Assembly (NCBI GenBank): GCA_009712185.1
Contig: WASQ01000059.1
Location: forward strand, 10,227 to 72,632
DNA from: Telmatospirillum sp.
Lineage (GTDB): Bacteria; Pseudomonadota; Alphaproteobacteria; Rhodospirillales; Magnetospirillaceae
Reading direction: 5' to 3'
Length of the DNA: 62,406 bases
A program made the translations under genes and the position numbers. The notes beneath the pieces are model-generated. The model was not told the origin of the DNA, ran no database searches, and saw nothing but the letters and a program-made list of their open reading frames with translations. Positions 1 through 12,552 of this stretch are shown here, one piece after another; within the stretch, counting starts at the first letter, position 1, and each line of letters begins with the position of its first letter.

Positions 1-21
1 CCCCCCGCCCCCCCCCCCCCC

Positions 22-110
22 CTCCGCCGCGAAAGCGGCGGAATTGCTGAACTCCGGCTCCGCCGGAGCACAGGCTGGAAGGCCTGTGCTACTGATTCTT
101 TCACACGCCC
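22..110. repeat. Diverged dispersed intergenic repeat, copy 1
   Basis: The stretch starts with a hairpin (CTCCGCCGCG, AA, AGCGGCGGA) and ends with a block close to GGCCTGTGCTACTGATT followed by TCACACGCCC. A related stretch with the same order of blocks lies at 51215-51300. Similarity was judged by eye, and the middle parts differ. It could be a small non-autonomous repeat family or a remnant of one. Confidence 0.45.
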
Positions 111-288
111 TTCCGCCCGCCCATCCCCGACGAAGGCCTCATCGCTCGTGGGCACCCGGCAGTGATAGTGCTTATAATTTGTGAATTCTGCCACGCTATT
201 CAACCAGATATTCCGATATCCGGCCCAGGCAAGCGTCGGGCAACGGACTTTCCCCCGGAATTGGCAGCGCGGCGTCCAAAGACACCGG

Positions 289-317
289 CACCTCCGGATG
301 ACATCCATCCGGAGGTG
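289..317 (-). terminator. Hairpin just downstream of gltD
   Basis: A perfect 12-bp stem (CACCTCCGGATG / CATCCGGAGGTG) with a 5-base loop lies 11 bases after the gltD stop. The position suits transcription termination or mRNA 3' end protection for the gltBD operon. No T-run follows on the minus strand, so a classical intrinsic terminator is not certain. Confidence 0.55.
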
Positions 318-328
318 CGACGCCTGGA

Positions 329-1744
329 TCAGCGCGGCAGGTCGGACCCGCCGGTCAGGAAGAGATCGATCGCGCGGGCAGCCTGACGTCCCTCACGGAT
401 TGCCCAGACGACCAGGGATTGCCCCCGGCGCATATCGCCGGCCGCGAACACCTTGTCCACCGAGGTCCGGTATCCGCGGGTATCGGCCAGGACATTGCCG
501 CGCGGGTCGCGGGCTACGCCAAGCTGCTCCAGAAGCCCGGCGGACTCGGGATGCACGAATCCCATGGCGAGAAGCACCAGATCGGCTTTGAGCGTGAAAT
601 CGGTGCCCGGAACCGGGGTCAGCTTCCCATCGACCAAAATACCATGCAGCGTCGTCACCCGGCCCGCGGCGCCTTCGAACCGGGTCGCGGTAACGCCCCA
701 TTTCCGTTCACACCCCTCCTCATGCGAGGTCGAGGTTCGAAGACGCAGCGGCCATTTCGGCCAGGACAGCGCCTTGTTCTCATGCACCGGGGGTTTCGGC
801 ATGATCTCGATCTGGGTGACGGACGCCGCTCCCTGGCGGTTGGACGTTCCAACACAGTCGGATCCGGTATCGCCACCGCCGATCACCACGACATGTTTGC
901 CGGCGGCAGAAATCTCCGGGCCATGCCAGCCTTCGCCGGACACACGGCGGTTGGATTGCGCCAGAAACTCCATGGCGAAGTGCACGCCGCCGAGATCCCG
1001 CCCGACAATCGGCAGATCGCGCGGACGCTCGGACCCTCCGGCCAGCAGAACCGCGTCAAATTCGGCGACCAGCGCCTGCGCCGGCATCGTCACACCGACA
1101 TGCACGCCGGTCCGGAAGGTCACGCCCTCGGCCTCCAACTGGTGCAAACGCCGGTCGACCACCCCCTTGTCCAGCTTGAAGTCGGGAATTCCGTAGCGCA
1201 GCAGCCCGCCCGGACGCCCATTCTTCTCGAAAACCGTCACGGCATGTCCGGCCCGCACCAGTTGCTGCGCCGCCGCCAGTCCGGCGGGCCCTGACCCCAC
1301 CACGGCGACTTTTTTCCCGCTGGACAAGGCAGCCGGCTCGGGGATGATCCACCCCTCCGCCCATGCCCGCTCCACAATCGCGTGCTCGATATCCTTGATG
1401 GCGACCGGCACATCCTGAATGTTGAGGGTACAGGACGCCTCGCAGGGCGCGGGGCAGATCCGGCCCGTCACCTCGGGAAAATTGTTGGTCGATTGCAAAA
1501 CCTCGAGGGCGTCGCGCCAGCGGCCGCGATACACGAGGTCGTTCCAGTCCGGGATGATATTGTTGACCGGGCAGCCGTCGTGGCAGAAGGGAACACCGCA
1601 GTCCATGCAGCGCGCCCCCTGTTCCGACAGATCCGCCTCCGGCAGCGGCACGGAAAATTCCCGGTAATGTCCCAGGCGCTCCGCCACCGGCTGGCAGCCA
1701 TGCTCGCGGCGCTCGAACTCCTTGAATCCGGTCGGCTTTCCCAT
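329..1744 (-). CDS. gltD: Glutamate synthase [NADPH] small subunit
   Basis: Beta subunit of glutamate synthase. It takes electrons from NADPH through FAD and passes them through iron-sulfur clusters to the large subunit, which makes glutamate from glutamine and 2-oxoglutarate. The 471-residue protein has the N-terminal cysteine clusters CMDCGVPFC and [12 protein letters not shown], an FAD-binding GSGPAGL motif and an NADPH-binding GGGDTG motif. The ATG at 1744 was chosen over an upstream in-frame ATG because it begins MGKPTGF, as in relatives, and has a GGAGGA ribosome site lying inside the end of gltB. One base separates it from the gltB stop, so the two are co-transcribed and probably translationally coupled. 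Confidence 0.97.
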   Translation of the reverse strand: MGKPTGFKEFERREHGCQPVAERLGHYREFSVPLPEADLSEQGARCMDCGVPFCHDGCPVNNIIPDWNDLVYRGRWRDALEVLQSTNNFPEVTGRICPAPCEASCTLNIQDVPVAIKDIEHAIVERAWAEGWIIPEPAALSSGKKVAVVGSGPAGLAAAQQLVRAGHAVTVFEKNGRPGGLLRYGIPDFKLDKGVVDRRLHQLEAEGVTFRTGVHVGVTMPAQALVAEFDAVLLAGGSERPRDLPIVGRDLGGVHFAMEFLAQSNRRVSGEGWHGPEISAAGKHVVVIGGGDTGSDCVGTSNRQGAASVTQIEIMPKPPVHENKALSWPKWPLRLRTSTSHEEGCERKWGVTATRFEGAAGRVTTLHGILVDGKLTPVPGTDFTLKADLVLLAMGFVHPESAGLLEQLGVARDPRGNVLADTRGYRTSVDKVFAAGDMRRGQSLVVWAIREGRQAARAIDLFLTGGSDLPR

Positions 1745-1745
1745 C

Positions 1746-6383
<4,638 letters not shown>

Positions 6384-6757
6384 TTTCCAGCGTCTCTCAC
6401 AACGGCCTCCGCCGCGAGGCGGGGGCAGACCACACGAAAGGCATCCAACGACGGGAGTTGCCATCAGCACGAAATGATATTCGCAGAAGAGCGAACAGCG
6501 CGTCATTTTTCAAAAGATGGCAACATCAGGTCAAGCTTTTATTGCCGAAACCTCCCCGAAAAGGGAAATATCCCTATGTGCAATGATAGCGCACGGATTG
6601 ATTTACAACAAAATATGAACAATCAAACAGGGTTCCTGTCGCGGTTTTCCGCCAACGCCGGCGGACGGGTTGCCGTCCCGCGCTGTTTCCTGGATGATGC
6701 GCGCCCGGAAAGCGCGGACGATTGGCCGGGGAACGGAATGTCGGGGAACGGACTGTG
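6384..6757. other. Divergent intergenic region upstream of gltB
   Basis: About 370 bases between the divergent gltB and flavoprotein genes. It is much more AT-rich around 6520-6620 than the surrounding genes, as expected for a promoter region. A sigma70-like promoter for gltB is annotated separately. I did not find a clear sigma54 element (TGGCAC-N5-TTGCA) despite the nitrogen role of gltB. Confidence 0.6.
6583..6611 (-). promoter_or_regulatory. Candidate sigma70 promoter for gltBD
   Basis: On the minus strand, TTGTTG (6611-6606) and TATCAT (6588-6583) are separated by exactly 17 bases. The -10 box matches 5 of 6 consensus bases and the -35 box 4 of 6. It lies about 200 bases upstream of the gltB start in an AT-rich stretch. 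Confidence 0.45.
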
Positions 6758-7981
6758 ATGGAGGACCGGGGCGGTGTTGCCATCATTGGCGGTGGGCCGG
6801 CGGGATTGATGGCGGCCGAGGTCGCCGCCCGGGCCGGTGCTCCGGTCGTCGTGTTCGATGCGATGCCGTCGGTCGGGCGGAAGTTCCTGCTGGCGGGCCG
6901 CGGCGGCCTCAATCTGACGCATAGCGAGCCGGTCGCGGATTTTGTCGCCCGATATGGCGCGAGGGCGGGTCTGTTTCACGACCTGTTCCGGGACTTCGGC
7001 CCCGCACAGCTTCGCGCCTGGGCTGCGGACCTCGGGATCGAGACCTTTATCGGAACCAGCGGCCGTGTTTTCCCCGCCGAATTCAAGGCGGCGCCGCTTT
7101 TGCGCGCCTGGGTCAGGCGCCTCAAGGATCTGGGCGTGGCATTCCGGCCGCGCCATCGTCTTCTTGGTCTGCCCGAACGGGGGTGTCTGCGGTTCGCGAC
7201 ACCGGAGGGCGAAACCACCTGGTCCGCCTCGGCCGTTGTCCTGGCTCTGGGGGGAGCCAGTTGGCCGCGGCTGGGATCGGACGGATCCTGGGGCGGATGG
7301 ATGGGCGAGGCGGGAGTCGCCGTCGCGCCCCTGCAGCCCGCCAACTGCGGATTCGAGGTCTCCTGGTCACCTTATATGGCCACGCATTACGGGAGCCCCG
7401 TGAAACCGGTTGCCCTGTCGTTCGGCGACCGGAGAGTCCGGGGAGAAGTGATGATCGCCGGCTACGGCCTGGAAGGCGGCCCCGTCTATGCCCTGTCCGC
7501 GGCGTTGCGCGACACCATTCTGCGGGAGGGTTCGGCCGTCCTTACGGTGGATCTCAAACCCGATCTGTCCGCCGACGACATTGCCGGCCGCCTGAACCGG
7601 ACCAACAGCCGCCTGTCCCTGTCCAACCGCCTGCGCAAGACGCTGGGACTGACGCCGGCGGCGATTGCGCTGTTGCGGGAGGGGGAGGCCGGTGGTACCG
7701 GCGTCAAGCCTTTGGAACTGGCCGGCAGAATCAAGTCCGTCAAGATCAGGCTTTACGCCCCGCGCCCGATCGACGAGGCGATTTCCAGCGCCGGCGGCCT
7801 GTGCTTCGCAGAGCTGGACGATGGCCTGATGGTGCGCGGGTTTCCCGGAGTGTTCGCGGCCGGCGAGATGCTGGACTGGGAGGCGCCGACCGGCGGCTAT
7901 CTGCTGACCGGATGTTTCGCGACCGGATACCGCGCCGGCCAGTCCGCCCTGGCCTGGTTCCGGGGCGGCGGGCGGGCGTGA
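6758..7981 (+). CDS. NAD(P)/FAD-dependent flavoprotein, HI0933-like (TIGR03862 type)
   Basis: A 407-residue soluble oxidoreductase of unknown substrate. The N-terminus carries the dinucleotide-binding motif VAIIGGGPAGL at residues 7-17. It is followed by the MPSVGRKFLLAGRGGLN and LTHSE signature that marks the HI0933/TIGR03862 flavoprotein group. The C-terminus has GGYLLTGCFATG, the second FAD-binding segment, which typically places the flavin. The ATG at 6758 is preferred to one 36 bases upstream because it puts the Rossmann fold right at the start. The gene stands alone and is divergent from gltB. Family members are often called BaiN-like, but no biochemical role can be read from this sequence. 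Confidence 0.85.
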   Translation: MEDRGGVAIIGGGPAGLMAAEVAARAGAPVVVFDAMPSVGRKFLLAGRGGLNLTHSEPVADFVARYGARAGLFHDLFRDFGPAQLRAWAADLGIETFIGTSGRVFPAEFKAAPLLRAWVRRLKDLGVAFRPRHRLLGLPERGCLRFATPEGETTWSASAVVLALGGASWPRLGSDGSWGGWMGEAGVAVAPLQPANCGFEVSWSPYMATHYGSPVKPVALSFGDRRVRGEVMIAGYGLEGGPVYALSAALRDTILREGSAVLTVDLKPDLSADDIAGRLNRTNSRLSLSNRLRKTLGLTPAAIALLREGEAGGTGVKPLELAGRIKSVKIRLYAPRPIDEAISSAGGLCFAELDDGLMVRGFPGVFAAGEMLDWEAPTGGYLLTGCFATGYRAGQSALAWFRGGGRA

Positions 7982-8086
7982 GAAATCGTCACAACACTGT
8001 CGCTTGATTACCCTGACCCCGCCCCCGACACTGCCGCCCGAATGGGATCCGGCCGGACGTCGGATAGTTAAGGTGTCGAGGGTATT

Positions 8087-9733
8087 TTGGGTCGGTTGTT
8101 GTCACGGGCGCCACGAACACGGCCCGGAAGGGTTCGGTCGGCACGGACCATCGCCCTTGCCTACCTGCCCCTCGCCCTCCTGACCGGCCTCGTTGTCCGC
8201 ATGCTTGCCGATCTGCCCTGGGTTCCCCTTCTGCCCGGACTGACCGGTGTCTGGCGCGACATCGCCTGTGACCTGCCCGCCGTTCTTGTTGCGGCTGCGG
8301 CGATCCTTTCCGTGACGCGACCCGCCACACGCCCCTCAAGGGCCGGTCGGGGTGACGGCCGGCGGCCACGCATCGACGATCAAAGGGCGAGACTGGCCAA
8401 TTTCGATCCGCTGACCGGATTACCCAACCGCGTGCTTCTGGTGGACCGGCTGTCCCAGGCCCTGAAGCGGTCGCAGCGGGATAAACGGCCCTTCACAATC
8501 CTTCAGATCGACCTCGACAACTTCAAGGTCGTCAACGAAACGCTGGGCCATACCGTCGGCGATGCCGTGCTGGTCGAGGTCACGCGCCGCCTGTCCGCCT
8601 GTGTCCGCAAAACCGACACGGTGGCCCGCCTGGGCAGCGATGAATTCGTGATCGTGCAGACGGATCCCAACAGCGACGAACCATCGGATGTGGTGGCCCG
8701 CCGGGTTCTCGATGCCTTCAGCCGCCCGATCCATGTCGACCGGCGCGAGCTGTTCGTATCCGCGAGCATCGGCCTGGCGGTGGCCCCGGTCGATGGCGAC
8801 GATCCCCAGTCCCTTCTTCAGAACAGCAGCGCCGCGTTGTCGCTGGCCCGTGCGGCGGGCAGCAACTCCTACCGGTTTTTTACCGCGGATCTCAATGTCA
8901 AGGCGCAGCAACGACTCGAGATCGAGACTCATTTGCGCCACGCGCTTGAGCGCGAGGAACTGGGACTGGTCTATCAGCCGGTCCTCGACCTCCCCTCAAA
9001 CCGGATGATCGGCTGCGAGGCTCTGCTTCGATGGAACAGTCCGGCGCTGGGACTGGTGCCGCCGGACCGTTTCATTCCCATCGCCGAGGACACCGGGCTG
9101 ATCGTTCCGATCGGCGCCTGGGTGCTGCGACAGGCCTGCATGGAAGCTCGCCGCTGGCTCGATCAGGGATGGGACCTCTGCGTCGCCGTCAATATGTCGC
9201 CCCGCCAGCTCCGTCATGCCGGCCTGATCGATGACGTCTGCCACGCCTTGTCGGAAAGCGGCCTGCCGCCCGACCGGCTGGAGGTCGAGGTCACGGAAAC
9301 CTTCCTGATCGAGGACCCGGTGCGCACCGCGGGCGTGCTCCGCCTGCTCAACGAACGGGGCATCCGTCTCTCCATCGACGATTTCGGGACCGGCTATTCG
9401 TCGCTCAGTTATCTGAAACGGTTCCCGTTCCAGACCTTGAAAATCGACCGCTCCTTCGTGCGGGACGCCCTGCTCGATCCCAGCGACCGCGCTCTGGTGA
9501 AAGCCATCATCGCGCTCGGCAAGGGGTTGAATCTGCGGGTCGTCGCCGAAGGGGTGGAGACGTCCGGACAGCTCGATTTCCTGAGGAACCAGGGATGCGA
9601 CGTGGCCCAGGGCTTTCATTACAGCCGGCCCCTGGCGCCGACCCAGGCCATCGATTTTGCCGCCCGGTACGCCGCCCGGGTTCCGCCCGCCCCGGCCGGT
9701 CTTGTCCCCCTGCGCCACGCCCGGTCCGCGTGA
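8087..9733 (+). CDS. Membrane-anchored GGDEF-EAL protein, likely c-di-GMP phosphodiesterase
   Basis: A 548-residue signalling protein. Residues 20-80 contain two hydrophobic segments that probably anchor it in the inner membrane. The GGDEF domain has the altered signature GSDEF at 183-187, with RKTD upstream matching the RxxD inhibitory site. The EAL domain is complete: E311 in [29 protein letters not shown] and AEGVET. I infer that the protein breaks down c-di-GMP, and that the GGDEF domain binds GTP or c-di-GMP as a regulator. The start is uncertain: a TTG at 8087 follows a GAGGG ribosome site, and other TTG codons lie 9 and 12 bases further on. It is the first gene of a c-di-GMP block. Confidence 0.88.
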   Translation: MGRLLSRAPRTRPGRVRSARTIALAYLPLALLTGLVVRMLADLPWVPLLPGLTGVWRDIACDLPAVLVAAAAILSVTRPATRPSRAGRGDGRRPRIDDQRARLANFDPLTGLPNRVLLVDRLSQALKRSQRDKRPFTILQIDLDNFKVVNETLGHTVGDAVLVEVTRRLSACVRKTDTVARLGSDEFVIVQTDPNSDEPSDVVARRVLDAFSRPIHVDRRELFVSASIGLAVAPVDGDDPQSLLQNSSAALSLARAAGSNSYRFFTADLNVKAQQRLEIETHLRHALEREELGLVYQPVLDLPSNRMIGCEALLRWNSPALGLVPPDRFIPIAEDTGLIVPIGAWVLRQACMEARRWLDQGWDLCVAVNMSPRQLRHAGLIDDVCHALSESGLPPDRLEVEVTETFLIEDPVRTAGVLRLLNERGIRLSIDDFGTGYSSLSYLKRFPFQTLKIDRSFVRDALLDPSDRALVKAIIALGKGLNLRVVAEGVETSGQLDFLRNQGCDVAQGFHYSRPLAPTQAIDFAARYAARVPPAPAGLVPLRHARSA

Positions 9734-9756
9734 GACCGGGCCGGTTACGCCGGATA

Positions 9757-11556
9757 TCAGCGCTCCAGGATGGTTGAGGCGATGCGCCCGCTCGACATTT
9801 TCGCCTGCTTTTTCAGGCTGGCGATCAGGGCGCTGACCTCGTCGACGGTAAAGATGCCGCGCGCGGCCCTCGCCTCCACGACCACGGCGCTGGCCGACAG
9901 CAGCGGGAAGACCTTCACATGCCCGTCACGGTCGACGGCGGTGATCTGCCCGCTGGCCCGGGCCTCGGCGTCATAGAAGCTTTCGGCGTCGCTCCGGAAG
10001 GCGGCGATGAGATCGAGAGTGATCTCACGCGCCCGCCGCGCGGCCTGGTCCCGGAATCCGATGAAGAAGTCATCCCCGCCGATATGTCCGAGAAAGCAGT
10101 CCGGCGGCAGACGTTTGCGCATCAGTTCGGAGAACAGCAGGATCGCGCGATCCCCCTGGCGGAAGCCGTATTTGTCATTGAACGGCTTGAAATTGTCGAA
10201 ATCGATATAGGCATAGGCGCAGGCCTCATGCACGTCGGCCAGGCTGTCGGCGACGAACTGATTGATGAGAGCGTTGCCCGGAAGCTTGGTCAGCGGATTC
10301 TGATCGCGCGCCTGAGCGAGATTTTTTTCGGTGATGACCCGGATGATGGATCGCGCCGACAGGAAGCCGACATAGCGCATCTGGTCGACCAGGATGATCC
10401 CCTCCGCGTCCTCCGCCCCGGAATAGATCGACATGATGCTTTCGACCGGCATCTGAATATCGGCGAGCGGACAGCGGACGATGAAGTCCTTCAACTTCCG
10501 CCCCAATCCCTTGTTGGAAATCAGATCCTTGCCGAAGGGTGAATAGGCATAGTTCTTGAGATTGCTCTCCCGGACGATGCCGAGAGGCTGCCCCATCCGG
10601 TCGACAACCGGCACGAAGGTCTGGCGCGTGTCGCTGCGCAGCCTGTCGAAAACGGCGGTGATCTCCTCGTCGACGGTCAGCGGCGGAATGACCGCCATCT
10701 GGTCGAGAATGATCTTGCGGTCGCTGTCCTTGCCCCGGCGGTCATGGCGGGACAACTCGCCGATGCGCGGGTAATGGTCGGGCAGGGAGGCGGCCGGAAC
10801 GACGGGGCGGTCGATCAGGAATCCCTGGACGAGATCGCAACCGACCTCCTTGCAGGTAAGAAATTCGGTCTCGGTCTCGACGCCCACGGCGACCACGACA
10901 ACCCCCAGAAGGTGGGCCGTGCCGACGACATGGGACAACAGCATTTTCTTTTTTGTGTCGCCGCTGACATCGCGGACGAAAAACTGGTCCAGTTTCAGGA
11001 ACTCCGGCTCGATCCCGTAGAGCATCTGGAAACCGGCCACCCCGCCGCCGAAGCGGTCGACGGCGGTCTTACAGTTGTAGCGCTTCAGCGACCGCATCCA
11101 GGGCGTTCCGGAATCGAAATCGCCGGGCGGGGGCGCCGACACCTCGAAAACCACAGCCGTCTCCGGCACCCCATGCGCCGACAGCAATCCGCTGATCTTG
11201 CGCGGCAGAAAATCCGAACCGTCGAGCGAACGGCTGTCGATGTTGAGAAACAGCCGGGCCCCGTTGGCCCCCGTCACCTGAGCGAAACGGGCGATCGCGC
11301 GATCCCAGAGCTGAAGCTGAATCCGGTCGAGCTGGCCGGCGTCGTGGCAGGCGTCGAAAAAGGCACGCTGATCGGCATAACCGCAGTCGTCATGACGTCG
11401 CAACAGGGCCTCGTACCCGAAGCAATGCCCGGTCGAGACATTCACAATCGGTTGAAAGGCGAACTCAAGCCTGTCAAGAATCGCCGACGGCTCGTGCGCC
11501 CTCAGAGAGACCGGAGCGACGACACGCGTTTCCTTCGACACAGCGACAACATCCAA
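9757..11556 (-). CDS. EAL (degenerate)-CBS-GGDEF signalling protein
   Basis: A soluble protein of 599 residues: EAL-like domain (about 28-260), a region matching a CBS pair (about 285-410) and a GGDEF domain with GGDDF at 493-497. The EAL domain keeps EALL (E49), LFLNID and LKLD. However, the catalytic loop that should read DDFGTG is VDRFGGG (Asp to Arg at 168), and AEGVE has become AVGVE (Glu to Val at 224). It should not hydrolyse c-di-GMP and may bind it instead. The GGDEF half looks catalytically competent, so this could be a cyclase gated by nucleotide binding to CBS. The start is a TTG (or GTG 12 bases in) with a weak ribosome site. It is convergent with the gene before it. Confidence 0.85.
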   Translation of the reverse strand: MDVVAVSKETRVVAPVSLRAHEPSAILDRLEFAFQPIVNVSTGHCFGYEALLRRHDDCGYADQRAFFDACHDAGQLDRIQLQLWDRAIARFAQVTGANGARLFLNIDSRSLDGSDFLPRKISGLLSAHGVPETAVVFEVSAPPPGDFDSGTPWMRSLKRYNCKTAVDRFGGGVAGFQMLYGIEPEFLKLDQFFVRDVSGDTKKKMLLSHVVGTAHLLGVVVVAVGVETETEFLTCKEVGCDLVQGFLIDRPVVPAASLPDHYPRIGELSRHDRRGKDSDRKIILDQMAVIPPLTVDEEITAVFDRLRSDTRQTFVPVVDRMGQPLGIVRESNLKNYAYSPFGKDLISNKGLGRKLKDFIVRCPLADIQMPVESIMSIYSGAEDAEGIILVDQMRYVGFLSARSIIRVITEKNLAQARDQNPLTKLPGNALINQFVADSLADVHEACAYAYIDFDNFKPFNDKYGFRQGDRAILLFSELMRKRLPPDCFLGHIGGDDFFIGFRDQAARRAREITLDLIAAFRSDAESFYDAEARASGQITAVDRDGHVKVFPLLSASAVVVEARAARGIFTVDEVSALIASLKKQAKMSSGRIASTILER

Positions 11557-11845
11557 TTTTCAGTGACCCCGGAGAACGAAGCGCCCCACTCGTCACGGTG
11601 TCGAATCCCCGGAGGGATCGACAGGCTGGAGAATTGTCGAGGTCCCGGCAGATGTCAATATTCCATAGAAGGCGACACCGAATGTTCACACAATTGGATG
11701 CAATCAATAATTTAACCATACCATAGTAACCAATTATCAAAAATTGATGAAAGTATATTTTGCAGTTTTCATTATTTATTTATTGTAATTGGGAAAGATC
11801 GCTCCCCGCGACCACACCGGTCAAAACAGAAAAGGATGAACAAAA
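11557..11845. other. AT-rich divergent promoter region
   Basis: Between the EAL-CBS-GGDEF gene and the Hpt gene. The part from 11690 to 11800 is strongly AT-rich (runs such as TTTCATTATTTATTTATTG). It must hold the promoters of both genes, but I could not single out one pair of boxes with good spacing. Confidence 0.5.
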
Positions 11846-12238
11846 ATGGTTGAACAGCATCCGTCAAACACCACCTTGACCATGGAGATCGCCGGAACCC
11901 CCCACGCTTTGGTCGATCAAGAACGCCTTTCCATTCTCGCCGAGGCTCTGGGCGAACAGAAGTTAACCGAACTTCTTGCCGAAGCCTTGCGGTCCGCCGC
12001 CGAAAGCGCCCGCGATCTTCGTCGTCACTGGGGCGTTGGCGACAGCTTTCAGGCCGGACGCGCGGCCCATCGTCTGACCGGGGTTGCCGCGAACTTCGGC
12101 TTTACCGCCCTGGCCGCCCTCGCCGGAGCCATCGAACGGGACTGCCTGTCCGGCGGCGACGGACGGACCCATTCCCCTTTGCTTGATCGCGTCGAGGCGG
12201 CCACTGCGGACGCCTGCGGGAATATCCACAGAAATTGA
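11846..12238 (+). CDS. Hpt domain phosphotransfer protein
   Basis: A stand-alone histidine phosphotransferase of 130 residues. The sequence HRLTGVAANFG places the phospho-accepting histidine at residue 75, within a helical bundle. Such proteins shuttle phosphate from the receiver domain of a hybrid kinase to a response regulator. No kinase lies next to it; the hybrid kinase at 51848-54457 is one possible donor in this window. An AAAGGA ribosome site precedes the ATG. The gene sits between two c-di-GMP enzymes, so it may link a phosphorelay to that network, but this is only suggested by position. Confidence 0.85.
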   Translation: MVEQHPSNTTLTMEIAGTPHALVDQERLSILAEALGEQKLTELLAEALRSAAESARDLRRHWGVGDSFQAGRAAHRLTGVAANFGFTALAALAGAIERDCLSGGDGRTHSPLLDRVEAATADACGNIHRN

Positions 12239-12552
12239 CATGAAATTGATGAAACGGATTTTTCCTCTGTGGTAATTCGATGAAATTTCAGTCACTCTCT
12301 GCCGGACCGCCGCGATCGCGGATGGGGAAAGACCAGCGTTGGGCGGAAATTTCATGAGAACTATCAACTAAACATGGTTACGCCACCCCCTTCCCTATCC
12401 CACGGCTTTTACAGGATTCGCTGTTTCGCACGTTGTCCGCGCTCCATTTCTTTATCGCCGAATAGACAGTATTGTGATTGCATAAATTCTACCTGCCGGC
12501 GACATAGCCTGCACCCGGCAGCCGCGTTGCCCGGCGGCCCATCCTCGCGGCG
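12239..12552. other. Intergenic region between Hpt and PAS-GGDEF-EAL genes
   Basis: About 310 bases, AT-richer than the genes. It contains a long-range inverted repeat (annotated separately) and no convincing gene. Confidence 0.6.
12280..12355. repeat. Long-range inverted repeat
   Basis: ATGAAATTTC at 12280-12289 and its exact reverse complement GAAATTTCAT at 12346-12355 enclose 56 bases. Two further partial matches (ATGAAATTGATGAAA) lie just before. It could be an operator pair or a structured leader or terminator. Confidence 0.45.

Larger units (their letters stand above)
1..328. other. Intergenic region at the window edge, no gene seen
   Basis: The first 22 bases are C6-G-C15. After this come a GC-rich inverted repeat region (annotated separately as a dispersed repeat) and about 170 bases with no ORF that looks like a real gene. 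The 3' end of gltD and its hairpin lie at the right side. Short reading frames here have arginine- and proline-rich composition typical of noise in GC-rich DNA. Confidence 0.7.

Noticed and set aside
6384-6757. A sigma54 promoter upstream of gltB
   Set aside because: No TGGCAC-N5-TTGCA element with correct spacing was found on the minus strand.
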